Below, in pieces: positions 1-6,119 of a stretch of 12,878 bases of DNA. The stretch spans positions 1 through 12,878 of the forward strand of contig CAZTME010000027.1 of NCBI GenBank assembly GCA_964614795.1. Direction: 5' to 3'. The notes beneath the pieces are model-generated. The model worked only from the letters and a program-made list of their open reading frames with translations. It was not told where the DNA came from and ran no database searches. The stretch comes from CAZTME01 sp964614795. Lineage in GTDB: Bacteria > Patescibacteriota > Microgenomatia > UBA1400 > PJMF01. The position numbers and the translations under genes are program-made. How positions within the stretch are numbered: the stretch's first letter is position 1; each line of letters opens with the position of its first letter.

Positions 1-935
1 CACAGGAAGATTTTCAATCTGCGGTTTTAGATTTATTCAATCAAGAATCTTATTTAAAAATGTTAGCGCTTGCCGAATGGGGCAGGGATCATCGTCAACC
101 CTACTCGCTACAAAAATTAAAAAACTTTTTGAAAGACAATGATATCAAAATCAAGTTTCGCGAAGGACCAAGAGGCGGTCTTTCCGGGGCTGTGCTGGCT
201 CACCACAACATTACAGAATTGGTAGTGCTTTTTTGGCACGATCACTGGTGGTTGGGAAAAACTGTTTCGGTTTCTAATCCGGATTTTTGGTCGTCCAGAG
301 ATAGATTAAGACCTTTTGCAGAGCATAAAAGAGGCATGCTTCCTCCAAAAGTGGCCAGAATGATGTGCAACATTGCCACTCACTCCAGCGCTATAAAAAA
401 CGGTTGTGTGATAGATCCTTTCTGTGGTACTGGCACCATTTTAATGGAAGCCAGAAGTTTGGGTTATACAACCATTGGCGGAGATGAAGATTTACAAGCT
501 ATTAATGGTTCAAAGCAAAATTTAATCTGGCAAAGTGAGAGAGAGACAAATCTGCCAAATTATTCACTTATTCACACTTCTGCTTCACACTTTACTCCTC
601 CTATCAATACTCAAGTTACCAGTATTGTCACCGAGCCATTTTTAGGTAAGCAAACACCTCGACCGGAAGAAGTTGGCAATATTATTAAGGGTTTGGAAAA
701 AATGTATTGGGGAAGTTTCAGAAATTGGGCCAAGTGGCTAACTTCCGGCGCTTCGGTTTGCATAATTTTTCCAGATTTCAGTAATATTGGTGGCTCAACT
801 CAAGCTTTTGCTCCCCTCATTGACAAAATGAGCTTACTTGGGTATATTAACTCTTCTGAATCTTGGGATTATTCTCATTCCGATGCAGTAGTGAAAAGAA
901 GGATCCATTGTTTTTCCTTCAAAAAAACAGAATAA
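1..935 (+). CDS. TRM11-like SAM-dependent RNA methyltransferase, 5'-truncated by the window edge
   Basis: The reading frame is open from base 3 to the TAA at 933-935, so the ATG at 60 is internal and the real start lies outside the window. Numbered from that ATG, a GMLPPKVARMM segment (92-102) precedes SAM motif I, DPFCGTG (119-125), with an acidic GGDED at 140-144. This order, an R-P linker then MLPPK then motif I, is typical of THUMP-type RNA methylases of the TRM11 family that methylate guanine N2 in tRNA. The THUMP part would lie mostly upstream and is not visible. The catalytic motif IV, usually DPPY, reads TEPFLG (191-196), so activity or substrate may differ. The gene ends 6 bases before rpmA, so the two are probably cotranscribed. 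The family assignment is good; the exact nucleotide target is unknown. Confidence 0.82.
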   Translation, partial: QEDFQSAVLDLFNQESYLKMLALAEWGRDHRQPYSLQKLKNFLKDNDIKIKFREGPRGGLSGAVLAHHNITELVVLFWHDHWWLGKTVSVSNPDFWSSRDRLRPFAEHKRGMLPPKVARMMCNIATHSSAIKNGCVIDPFCGTGTILMEARSLGYTTIGGDEDLQAINGSKQNLIWQSERETNLPNYSLIHTSASHFTPPINTQVTSIVTEPFLGKQTPRPEEVGNIIKGLEKMYWGSFRNWAKWLTSGASVCIIFPDFSNIGGSTQAFAPLIDKMSLLGYINSSESWDYSHSDAVVKRRIHCFSFKKTE

Positions 936-941
936 ATACTT

Positions 942-1205
942 ATGTCACACGTTAAAGCTTCAGGCAGTGTTCGCCAACATAAACAAAGCAGTCGTCATGG
1001 AAAGCGACTTGGTTTGAAAAAATGGGGCGGTCAATCCATTTCTACCGGTCAAATTATTGTTAGACAAAGAGGCACCAAGTATAAGCCTGGTAAGAATGTT
1101 GGCCTGGGCAAAGATCACACAATTTTTGCTCTTAAAGACGGAGTTGTTAAGTATTCCATTTCTCAAGGCCGAACCGTCGTGGGTGTGACTGCAACTGTTG
1201 CTTAG
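942..1205 (+). CDS. rpmA: 50S ribosomal protein bL27
   Basis: The 87-residue product carries the L27 signature: GKRLGLKKWGGQ (20-31), IIVRQRGTKYKPG (38-50), then NVGLGKDHTIFALKDGVV. L27 sits near the peptidyl-transferase centre of the large subunit, with its N-terminal tail reaching toward the tRNA 3' ends. The N-terminus here is short and begins directly with the basic, glycine-rich tail, without the cleaved leader found in Firmicutes. The usual partner rplU (L21) is not next to it; an RNA methylase gene precedes it by 6 bases instead. There is no Shine-Dalgarno sequence ahead of the ATG, so translation probably depends on readthrough from upstream or an SD-independent mechanism. Identification is secure. 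Confidence 0.97.
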   Translation: MSHVKASGSVRQHKQSSRHGKRLGLKKWGGQSISTGQIIVRQRGTKYKPGKNVGLGKDHTIFALKDGVVKYSISQGRTVVGVTATVA

Positions 1206-1215
1206 ATCTTATCTG

Positions 1216-1224
1216 TGGTATATA
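1216..1224 (+). promoter_or_regulatory. Candidate extended -10 of parB
   Basis: TGG-TATATA ends 7 bases before the parB ATG at 1232. The hexamer matches the consensus at only four positions but has the TGn extension. The predicted transcription start falls on or next to the ATG, giving a leaderless mRNA. It lies just after the rpmA stop, so parB may have its own promoter as well as readthrough. Confidence 0.4.
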
Positions 1225-1231
1225 TGGTGGT

Positions 1232-2083
1232 ATGTCAAAAGATTTAATCCATCAATTACCTATAGAACTGCTTCAACCCAATCCTTTTCAACCTAGAAAT
1301 AAAATTAAATCGGAAGAAATTCAAGAGTTAAGTGAGAGCGTGGCTTTGCATGGTATTCTTGAACCTTTAGTCGTTGCCGATACGCCCGCGGGCTATCAAA
1401 TTATTGCCGGTGAAAGACGTTGGCGCGCCGCTCAAAAAGCCGGTTTAAAAACAGTGCCGGCCATTCTTAAAAAAGTCTCTCCCAGTGAAATGTTGCAATT
1501 AGCCATTATTGAAAACGTTCAACGAACAGATCTCAATCCTTTGGAAAGAGCTCAAGCGTTTTTACAATTAACCAGAGATTTTGGCATGACACCCAGTATT
1601 ATTGCGGAAAAAATTAGCAAATCTCAACCGTATGTAAGCAATACTTTAAGACTTCTGGATCTTCCGGACGCAATTAAGGATGGTATTGCCGGCAATTTAA
1701 TCACTGAGGGTCATGCAAGAGCGCTAATGGGTATTGGCAATCCACGTGACATGATCGACGCTTACAAACAGTTACTGAGAACCACCGGCACCGTACGTGA
1801 TGCGGAGGTACTGGCGCGCAACTGGAAAGACGCTCAACAAATTCATCAATTAAAAGGAGTAAGAAGAGCAATTACCAGTCCCACCGATCCGGAGGCTTTA
1901 GTCTGGGAAAAGAAATTGCAAGAGATCATTCAAGCAAAAACTTGGGTTAATTCAAAAATTCAGCTATCTCGTTCAAAAAACCAAACTCGAATTGTGATTA
2001 CTCTCAAAGGTTCGCAAATGGAGACCGAACAAGCTTTGCAAAATTTCATGAAACTGGCAAAAGAAAGTTCACCAGCAAATTAA
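1232..2083 (+). CDS. parB: ParB/Spo0J-type chromosome-partitioning CTPase
   Basis: The 283-residue protein has the full ParB layout. An N-terminal CTP-binding domain carries NPFQPR (17-22), GERRWRAAQKAG (60-71, the arginine-rich GERR nucleotide motif) and ENVQRTDLNPLERA (94-107). A helix-turn-helix DNA-binding domain follows around 118-142 (PSIIAEKISKSQPYVSNTLR), then a linker and a C-terminal dimerisation segment (about 225-280). In the family it binds parS sites, slides as a CTP-gated clamp and works with ParA and SMC in origin segregation. No parA is in view and I saw no palindromic parS-like 16-mer. The ATG at 1232 is chosen because the -10-like box just upstream predicts a start there. 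The next gene is convergent across a repeat-filled gap. Confidence 0.93.
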   Translation: MSKDLIHQLPIELLQPNPFQPRNKIKSEEIQELSESVALHGILEPLVVADTPAGYQIIAGERRWRAAQKAGLKTVPAILKKVSPSEMLQLAIIENVQRTDLNPLERAQAFLQLTRDFGMTPSIIAEKISKSQPYVSNTLRLLDLPDAIKDGIAGNLITEGHARALMGIGNPRDMIDAYKQLLRTTGTVRDAEVLARNWKDAQQIHQLKGVRRAITSPTDPEALVWEKKLQEIIQAKTWVNSKIQLSRSKNQTRIVITLKGSQMETEQALQNFMKLAKESSPAN

Positions 2084-2128
2084 TCATCTGCATATATTTC
2101 ACTTGAGTTCATCCCTTTTAACGTTGCC

Positions 2129-2383
2129 TAGACTTGTCACGAAATAACAATATGATTCATTTGCTTATTTTTTTCTCCGTTGCTCGCTTAGTCAAGTAGT
2201 TTTGACTACTATCAGTTGCAAGCTCCTTGAAAATGTTTCAAAATCTATAGCAAGTTCAAAACTAAATAGAAGATTTGATATAGGTAACTTTTACCTGTTA
2301 CCTAGAGTAAGATAATAAACTGCCAATTCGTTTTGTGGTAGGTATATCAAATTTATTTATATTCTTGTTGCTTAACAAGTCTA
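2129..2383. repeat. Interspersed inverted-repeat element, long copy A (255 bp)
   Basis: The ends are TAGACTTGTC (2129-2138) and AACAAGTCTA (2374-2383), inverted copies with one mismatch. The interior core, about 2180-2247, matches the reverse complement of copy B (7517-7684) closely, including a segment from TCAAGTAG through GACTACTATCAGT to CCTTGAAAATG. The core contains a conserved hairpin GTAG-TTTTGA-CTAC and an alternative TAGTCAA/TTGACTA pairing. Relative to copy B it has about 87 extra bases (roughly 2258-2345) with a nested palindrome. It looks non-coding and resembles a MITE-like element or structured RNA. The TA at each end could be a TA target duplication as made by IS630/mariner-type transposases; this is inference. 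Confidence 0.8.
2270..2352. repeat. Nested palindrome inside repeat copy A
   Basis: ATTTGATATA near 2272-2281 pairs perfectly with TATATCAAAT near 2343-2352. Within it, TAGGTAAC and GTTACCTA form an 8-base inverted repeat around an 8-base loop. This segment has no counterpart in the shorter long copy B, so it is either an insertion into copy A or a region lost from B. Confidence 0.6.
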
Positions 2384-2398
2384 ATAAGAAAATGAGTT

Positions 2399-2426
2399 AA
2401 AAAAACTATGTTGTTAGTGCAACATA
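2399..2426 (-). terminator. Rho-independent terminator of lepB
   Basis: Read on the minus strand, TATGTTG-cactaa-CAACATA forms a perfect 7-bp stem with a 6-base loop, followed by G and seven Ts (2405-2399). The hairpin begins one base after the lepB stop codon, so termination is almost directly coupled to the end of the gene. Confidence 0.8.
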
Positions 2427-2427
2427 T

Positions 2428-3006
2428 TTAATAACTCACCGAGGGTAAAAACTCTGCTGAAGTAATTGGCCAATATCTAAAAAAAGCTCTGCCAACAATC
2501 AATTCTGGGGGAACCGGTCCCCATGCTCGAGAATCGCTCGATTGAGTGCGATTGTCTCCAACTAAAAAATACTCTTTTGGTCCAAGAGTAATCGCCCTAT
2601 CTTTGGTAAAAGCACCGGGATATGTTGGAGTGCCGGCAGGCAAGTAATCTTCTTTCAATAAATTACCATTAATGTATATTGATTCTCCTTTAACTTCCAC
2701 CGTTTCTCCGGGTAATCCAATGACCCTTTTAATATAATCGCAACCTGTACCCTGAACGCAGTTTGCTCCTTCGGGAGCATGAAAAACTACAATTTCACCT
2801 CTCTGTGGAGAACGAAAACGATAAGAAATTTTATCTGTCAATAAATAATCAGCAGTTTGTAAATTTGGATCCATTGAATGACCGCTAACTTGATGAGGTT
2901 GCATTAAGAGCATGTAAACAATCGCAAAAATGGAAAAACCAATTACCAAGGTTTCTATTAAATCAACCACAAAAGCACTTAAACCGGCAAAAGCAATTTT
3001 TAACAT
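2428..3006 (-). CDS. lepB: Signal peptidase I
   Basis: The protein cleaves signal peptides from exported proteins at the outer face of the cytoplasmic membrane. It has one N-terminal membrane segment (about 13-36), then SGHSMDPNL with catalytic Ser44, RGEIVVF (69-75), YIKRVIGLPGE with catalytic Lys93, and the GDNRTQSSDSRAWG box near the C-terminus. This is a complete Ser/Lys dyad S26 peptidase. An upstream in-frame TTG at 3042 would add 12 residues. I prefer the ATG at 3006, because a promoter (TTGAAT, 18 bases, GATAAT) ends 6 bases before it and would leave the TTG outside the transcript. That gives 192 residues. It faces parB convergently and has its own terminator directly after the stop. 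Confidence 0.93.
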   Translation of the reverse strand: MLKIAFAGLSAFVVDLIETLVIGFSIFAIVYMLLMQPHQVSGHSMDPNLQTADYLLTDKISYRFRSPQRGEIVVFHAPEGANCVQGTGCDYIKRVIGLPGETVEVKGESIYINGNLLKEDYLPAGTPTYPGAFTKDRAITLGPKEYFLVGDNRTQSSDSRAWGPVPPELIVGRAFFRYWPITSAEFLPSVSY

Positions 3007-3012
3007 GTTGCT

Positions 3013-3042
3013 ATTATCACGCAACTTGGGTTTGTAATTCAA
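3013..3042 (-). promoter_or_regulatory. lepB promoter, predicted leaderless
   Basis: On the minus strand TTGAAT (3042-3037), an 18-base spacer and GATAAT (3018-3013) precede the ATG at 3006 by 6 bases. The predicted transcription start coincides with the start codon. The -35 box sits inside the loop of an inverted repeat at 3022-3053. Confidence 0.6.
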
Positions 3043-3053
3043 GCCCCAAGTTG
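3022..3053. promoter_or_regulatory. 9-bp inverted repeat bracketing the lepB -35 box
   Basis: CAACTTGGG (3022-3030) and CCCAAGTTG (3045-3053) are perfect inverted copies separated by 14 bases that contain the lepB -35 hexamer. If lepB mRNA starts at 3006, this is DNA-level symmetry and a plausible operator for a dimeric regulator. It would be a 5' UTR hairpin only if transcription began further upstream. Confidence 0.5.
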
Positions 3054-3059
3054 GGATAA

Positions 3060-3130
3060 TAGGCTTATTGCATAATCAAAACAGGAATTAATTCAAATAA
3101 ACAATCTTGATTTATTGTGCAAAAACCCAA
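3060..3130. repeat. Degraded short copy of the interspersed inverted repeat
   Basis: Bases 3060-3090 match the left half of the short repeat (5222 copy) at 24 of 31 positions without gaps, mismatches being mostly transitions. The right arm (about 3103-3130) matches less well with one gap, including TTATTG-GC. The copy lies between the divergent lepB and glycosyltransferase genes. Confidence 0.55.
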
Positions 3131-3159
3131 ACAATTACAAAATCAAGATTAATTGAATT
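3090..3159. repeat. Dyad upstream of the glycosyltransferase gene
   Basis: AATCTTGATTT (3103-3113) and AAATCAAGATT (3140-3150) are perfect inverted copies. The pairing continues outward through a TTGAATTA/TAATTCAA block after a small bulge, giving a stem of about 20 bp with a 26-base loop. It overlaps the right half of the degraded repeat copy. It could form a leader hairpin or be repeat-derived; I see no convincing promoter for the downstream gene. Confidence 0.45.
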
Positions 3160-3171
3160 ATTTCAATTACT

Positions 3172-3939
3172 ATGAAAATGTCAAACCAATTACCCATTAC
3201 TGCATGCATTCTACTTGATAAAAAAAATGTTGAGATTTTTCCCCGTTGTTTAAAAAGTCTCAATGATATTTTTTCAGAAATTCTAGTCTTAGACAACAAT
3301 AGTGGATTTATTTGGGATAATATTGATCAATCAAACATAAAAGTTTACACTTATCCGGAAAAAATCCAAGATTTTTCTCAAACACGTCAGGAATTGATGC
3401 GGTTGGCCATCCATGAATGGGTTTTATTTATTGACAGTGATGAAGTCCTACTAGATTTTTCGGTTTCAAAACTTAATGAGCTAATTTCTAATCCACAAAT
3501 TTCCGGTTTTTACCTTTCCAGAAGTGATGTTTTTTATGGAAAGAAATTAAATTATGGAGAAGCAGGTAATCAACAAATAATCAGATTAATGAGAAAGGAT
3601 TTATCTAGCTGGCAAGGAGCCGTTCATGAAGTGGCCGTGATCAATGGTCAAGTTGCAGATTCCGGTTTAAAAATTGAACACTTTTCTCATCCCACAGTTC
3701 AAGCTTTTTTGGAAAGTGTAAACGAATACTCACAATTTCGCGCTCTTGACATGTCCGGATTGTCTTTTTCTAAATTATTGTGGCAACTCATGATTTATCC
3801 TCCGGCAAAATTATTTCAAAACTTAATTCTAAAAGCAGGCATTTTAGATGGCTGGCATGGAGCGGTTTATGCTTACTGCATGAGTTTACACTCTATTTTA
3901 GTGCGGATATATAATTATGAGTATGAGCATCATAAATAA
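3172..3939 (+). CDS. Family 2 glycosyltransferase (WaaE/KdtX-like)
   Basis: A 255-residue GT-A type enzyme that would transfer a sugar from a nucleotide donor to a surface glycan or lipid acceptor on the cytoplasmic face of the membrane. The N-terminal strand ITACILLDKKNVE and EILVLDNNS (36-44) fit the nucleotide-binding half. The metal-binding DxD-type motif is FIDSDEVL (87-94), and SWQGAVHEVAVI followed by DGWHGAVYAYCMSLHS fits the acceptor half. The order resembles WaaE/KdtX-like transferases that add sugars to lipopolysaccharide core, but the acceptor here is unknown. ATGs at 3172 and 3178 are both possible starts, and neither has a Shine-Dalgarno sequence. The gene overlaps the polymerase-like gene by 23 bases, pointing to a shared role in surface polysaccharide. 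Confidence 0.85.
   Translation: MKMSNQLPITACILLDKKNVEIFPRCLKSLNDIFSEILVLDNNSGFIWDNIDQSNIKVYTYPEKIQDFSQTRQELMRLAIHEWVLFIDSDEVLLDFSVSKLNELISNPQISGFYLSRSDVFYGKKLNYGEAGNQQIIRLMRKDLSSWQGAVHEVAVINGQVADSGLKIEHFSHPTVQAFLESVNEYSQFRALDMSGLSFSKLLWQLMIYPPAKLFQNLILKAGILDGWHGAVYAYCMSLHSILVRIYNYEYEHHK
3885..3915 (+). promoter_or_regulatory. Candidate internal promoter for the O-antigen ligase-like gene
   Basis: Inside the 3' end of the glycosyltransferase gene, TTTACA (3885-3890) is followed after 17 bases by TATATA (3908-3913), or after 19 bases by TATAAT (3910-3915). TATAAT ends 7 bases before the ATG at 3923, the same geometry as the other leaderless promoters here. This favours 3923 over 3917 as the start when this promoter is used. 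Confidence 0.4.
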
Positions 3940-5224
3940 GTGGCTTAAACTTGATTTGCGAAAAAGAGCACTCTGGTTTTTGGCAGTTCTTTATTTTCTT
4001 ACTTTGCCTTTGGCTCAACTGGGAAGAGTGGAGTTAAATCTTGCTGTTTTCTACCTGAGTGATTTCGTTATTTTGTTTTGGCTCGTCTTTGGCTTAGTTG
4101 AAGTCAAATTATTTCTTCAAAATTTCTATCGCTGGTTTATTCAACATCCTTTATTAATTTTTTTCACGATTTGGACAGCTTTAGGCTTGGTTTTGGGTTC
4201 TTTTTTTGAACCTTCCAATCTTAGGCCGTGGCTTATCATTGCTCGAGCAATTGGTTATTTTATCTTTGCCGGTTCTCTTTCCATTTTCTTTGACAAATAT
4301 TCGGTCTCCCAAAGATGGGCAGTTGTTGCCGGCGGGTTGGGATTTGTATGGTTGGGTTTTTTGCAATATTTTCTCTATCCGGATATGAGACAATTTTTCA
4401 GTTTGGGTTGGGACGATCATTACTTCAGAATGATCGGTAGCATGTTGGATCCCAATTTTTTAGGTATCATCATGGTAATTACTCTCACCGGTCTGTTATC
4501 ACTGCAACTTCGCGCTCCAAAATGGATATTGCATTCTTTAGTACTAATCACATTGGTGGCTATTATTCTCACTTATTCCAGAGCCAGTTATTTGTCATTA
4601 ATATTTGTTTTGGCTGGATTTTTCATCTTTCCACAAATAAATCAAGCTTGGAAAGGCTGGTTACTTTCATCTTTTTTTATATTAACAATTTTATCAGCTA
4701 GTATTTTAACTTTTGTTATGGCTCCAAAGCCCGGTGGTGAAGGAGTCAATTTGCAAAGATCTTCCAGCATCGATGCCAGAGTTAATTCTTCAAAAAATTA
4801 TTTATCAGAAAATACACAATCCTGGCAATTATTTTTTGGCAGTGGTTTATTTTTTTCCAATCAAAATTCAATTTCATCAATGACAAATGTAGAAAACAAT
4901 TCCTCTCCATTCTTCTTTGAAGCCAACTCGTCCACGCCAAATCACGCTCAAGCACCCGATTCATTATTTTTAACTTTGTTGCTGGGCACAGGCATTATTG
5001 GTTTGGTTGCCGGAATTGCTTCACTAATTTTGCTTCTCAAGTATTCTGCACAAAGAGATAGCTTTTCGGCTTTAGCCTTTGCTGCGGTTTTAATTCATGC
5101 TCAGTTTAATAACACCTTAATGGAACCGTTTGTTTTTCAGTTTTTAATGCTCTTTTTATTGAAGCCTCTTTCACCGGTCGACTTATTAAAACCTCATCGA
5201 TCTGCATTTAGAAAAAAACAATAG
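3917..5224 (+). CDS. O-antigen ligase/polymerase-like membrane protein (Wzy_C family)
   Basis: A 435-residue polytopic membrane protein with about ten hydrophobic segments and a large polar extracytoplasmic loop (about 275-348) before the C-terminal membrane segments. Characteristic pieces are MIGSMLDPNFLG (172-183), LTYSRASYLSL (218-228), RSSSIDARVN in the loop, and PDSLFLTLLLGTGIIGLV (347-364), matching the O-antigen ligase/Wzy_C pattern. Such enzymes ligate or polymerise undecaprenyl-linked glycans outside the membrane. ATGs at 3917 and 3923 are both in frame; 3923 fits an internal promoter better. The gene overlaps the glycosyltransferase by 23 bases. The TAG stop is the first three bases of an inverted-repeat element, so the C-terminus may have been reset by its insertion. 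Confidence 0.85.
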   Translation: MSMSIINKWLKLDLRKRALWFLAVLYFLTLPLAQLGRVELNLAVFYLSDFVILFWLVFGLVEVKLFLQNFYRWFIQHPLLIFFTIWTALGLVLGSFFEPSNLRPWLIIARAIGYFIFAGSLSIFFDKYSVSQRWAVVAGGLGFVWLGFLQYFLYPDMRQFFSLGWDDHYFRMIGSMLDPNFLGIIMVITLTGLLSLQLRAPKWILHSLVLITLVAIILTYSRASYLSLIFVLAGFFIFPQINQAWKGWLLSSFFILTILSASILTFVMAPKPGGEGVNLQRSSSIDARVNSSKNYLSENTQSWQLFFGSGLFFSNQNSISSMTNVENNSSPFFFEANSSTPNHAQAPDSLFLTLLLGTGIIGLVAGIASLILLLKYSAQRDSFSALAFAAVLIHAQFNNTLMEPFVFQFLMLFLLKPLSPVDLLKPHRSAFRKKQ

Positions 5225-5285
5225 ACTTGTCGCGCAATAAAAACATGAATTACGAGAATCGTGTTGTTATTGCGCGACAAGTCTA
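5212..5285 (-). terminator. Repeat-derived terminator of the Ig-domain gene
   Basis: The near-palindromic repeat (5222-5285) forms a 19-bp stem. On the minus strand it is followed by TTG and seven Ts (5218-5212), a good rho-independent terminator 22 bases after the stop of the Ig-domain gene. For the plus-strand polymerase gene it gives a hairpin but only a weak T-tract. Confidence 0.65.
5222..5285. repeat. Interspersed inverted-repeat element, short copy (64 bp)
   Basis: TAGACTTGTCGCGCAATAA (5222-5240) and its perfect reverse complement (5267-5285) enclose a 26-base centre, part of which also pairs (AACA...TGTT). This is the cleanest copy of the family. Its two halves correspond to the two ends of the long copies joined together, so it looks like an internal-deletion derivative. 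It lies between convergent genes. Confidence 0.88.
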
Positions 5286-5307
5286 ATTTAAAAAAATTAA
5301 GTTTGTT

Positions 5308-6012
5308 TTACTCCATCAACTTTACCACTCTTTCCAGTTCGGTAAAATTTCCGGCCGGATCTGTTGCTTTGATCAAAATTTTATTTTCACCTTTTTGCAA
5401 TTGAATTGATGTAGTGAATTGACCATCGGTATTTATACTAGCTCGACGATTATTAACTAAAACTGTAGCCCGAGGATCACTTACTCCGGTAACGGTAATG
5501 GCTTGGGTTTTTTTATCAAATGTTTGATTTTCTTCAGGTTGATTTAAGACCAATTCCGGTGGATTTTGATCAAATTCGATTTCATATTCTTTTGAAGTGG
5601 GAGATTGATTGCCTTTATCATCTTCAGCATAAAAAGCAATAATATTGGCACCATTTATTGCCTGAAAAGAGATAGAGAATTCACCTTCTTCATTAGTTTG
5701 AGTTCTACCGGCTTCACGACTGTTAAGTATTAAGACAACGTTTTTGCCGGTTGGAGAGTATCCTGTGATTGTTACTTGGCGATTATTGGTCGCAATTGGA
5801 GGAGCGTTGATCACCGGAGCTTGAAGAATTACCACTTCGGATTCTGTGAAGGGATTTCGATTGAGGTAATTATTTACCAAAGCTATAAAAAGAGGCAAAA
5901 TCACAAAAATAAATAAAAATGTTAAAAGTATGGCGCCAAAAATAAATAAGGTTGTTTGTCTTAAAGCTGAAGATCTTTGTTTTTTAATCAATCTTGATTG
6001 CGATCGTTCCAT
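5308..6012 (-). CDS. Membrane-anchored protein with two Ig-like (glucodextranase B-like) domains
   Basis: The 234-residue protein has a basic cytoplasmic N-terminus (1-20, rich in K/R/S/Q), one transmembrane segment (about 21-47) and an outside region of two similar beta-sandwich repeats. Repeat one is about 60-146 and repeat two about 150-233. Both have the pattern V-TG-S-P-A-V-V-N, then T-DGQF-T-I-L-GEN-I-I-A-D-GN, typical of bacterial Ig-like/Glucodextran_B domains. No catalytic motif is visible. Such domains usually act as spacers or adhesion modules at the cell surface. The ATG is supported by an extended -10 six bases upstream. The gene is convergent with the polymerase gene and divergent from the phosphoribosyltransferase gene. 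The cellular role is unknown. Confidence 0.8.
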   Translation of the reverse strand: MERSQSRLIKKQRSSALRQTTLFIFGAILLTFLFIFVILPLFIALVNNYLNRNPFTESEVVILQAPVINAPPIATNNRQVTITGYSPTGKNVVLILNSREAGRTQTNEEGEFSISFQAINGANIIAFYAEDDKGNQSPTSKEYEIEFDQNPPELVLNQPEENQTFDKKTQAITVTGVSDPRATVLVNNRRASINTDGQFTTSIQLQKGENKILIKATDPAGNFTELERVVKLME

Positions 6013-6018
6013 TGGACT

Positions 6019-6027
6019 ATTTTAGCA
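6019..6027 (-). promoter_or_regulatory. Extended -10 of the Ig-domain gene, predicted leaderless
   Basis: On the minus strand TGC-TAAAAT (6027-6019) ends 6 bases before the ATG at 6012. I see no good -35 at the expected distance, so the TGn extension probably compensates. Confidence 0.55.
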
Positions 6028-6104
6028 AATTAATCAATTGTTGAATACTTGAATCGTTCGATAAATATACACATTTATTACACATCTGATTTACTGGTAA
6101 TCAA

Positions 6105-6113
6105 TGGTAGTAT
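6105..6113 (+). promoter_or_regulatory. Extended -10 of the phosphoribosyltransferase gene, predicted leaderless
   Basis: TGG-TAGTAT ends 6 bases before the ATG at 6120, with no recognisable Shine-Dalgarno sequence between. The hexamer matches the consensus at five of six positions. Confidence 0.55.
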
Positions 6114-6119
6114 TTCGCG

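Larger units (their letters stand above)
2084..2427. other. 344-base intergenic gap between convergent parB and lepB
   Basis: No credible ORF is present. Bases 2129-2383 are the longest copy of the interspersed inverted repeat described separately, and 2399-2426 is the lepB terminator. The first 45 bases after parB show no clear terminator of their own; the repeat may serve as one. Confidence 0.7.

Noticed and set aside
1232..2427. Replication origin next to parB
   Set aside because: No DnaA-box cluster, dnaA, dnaN or parA was seen in the adjoining sequence.
3007..3042. TTG start for lepB at 3042
   Set aside because: The TTG is part of the predicted -35 hexamer for a start at 3006, and the 12 added residues are polar and not typical of the family.
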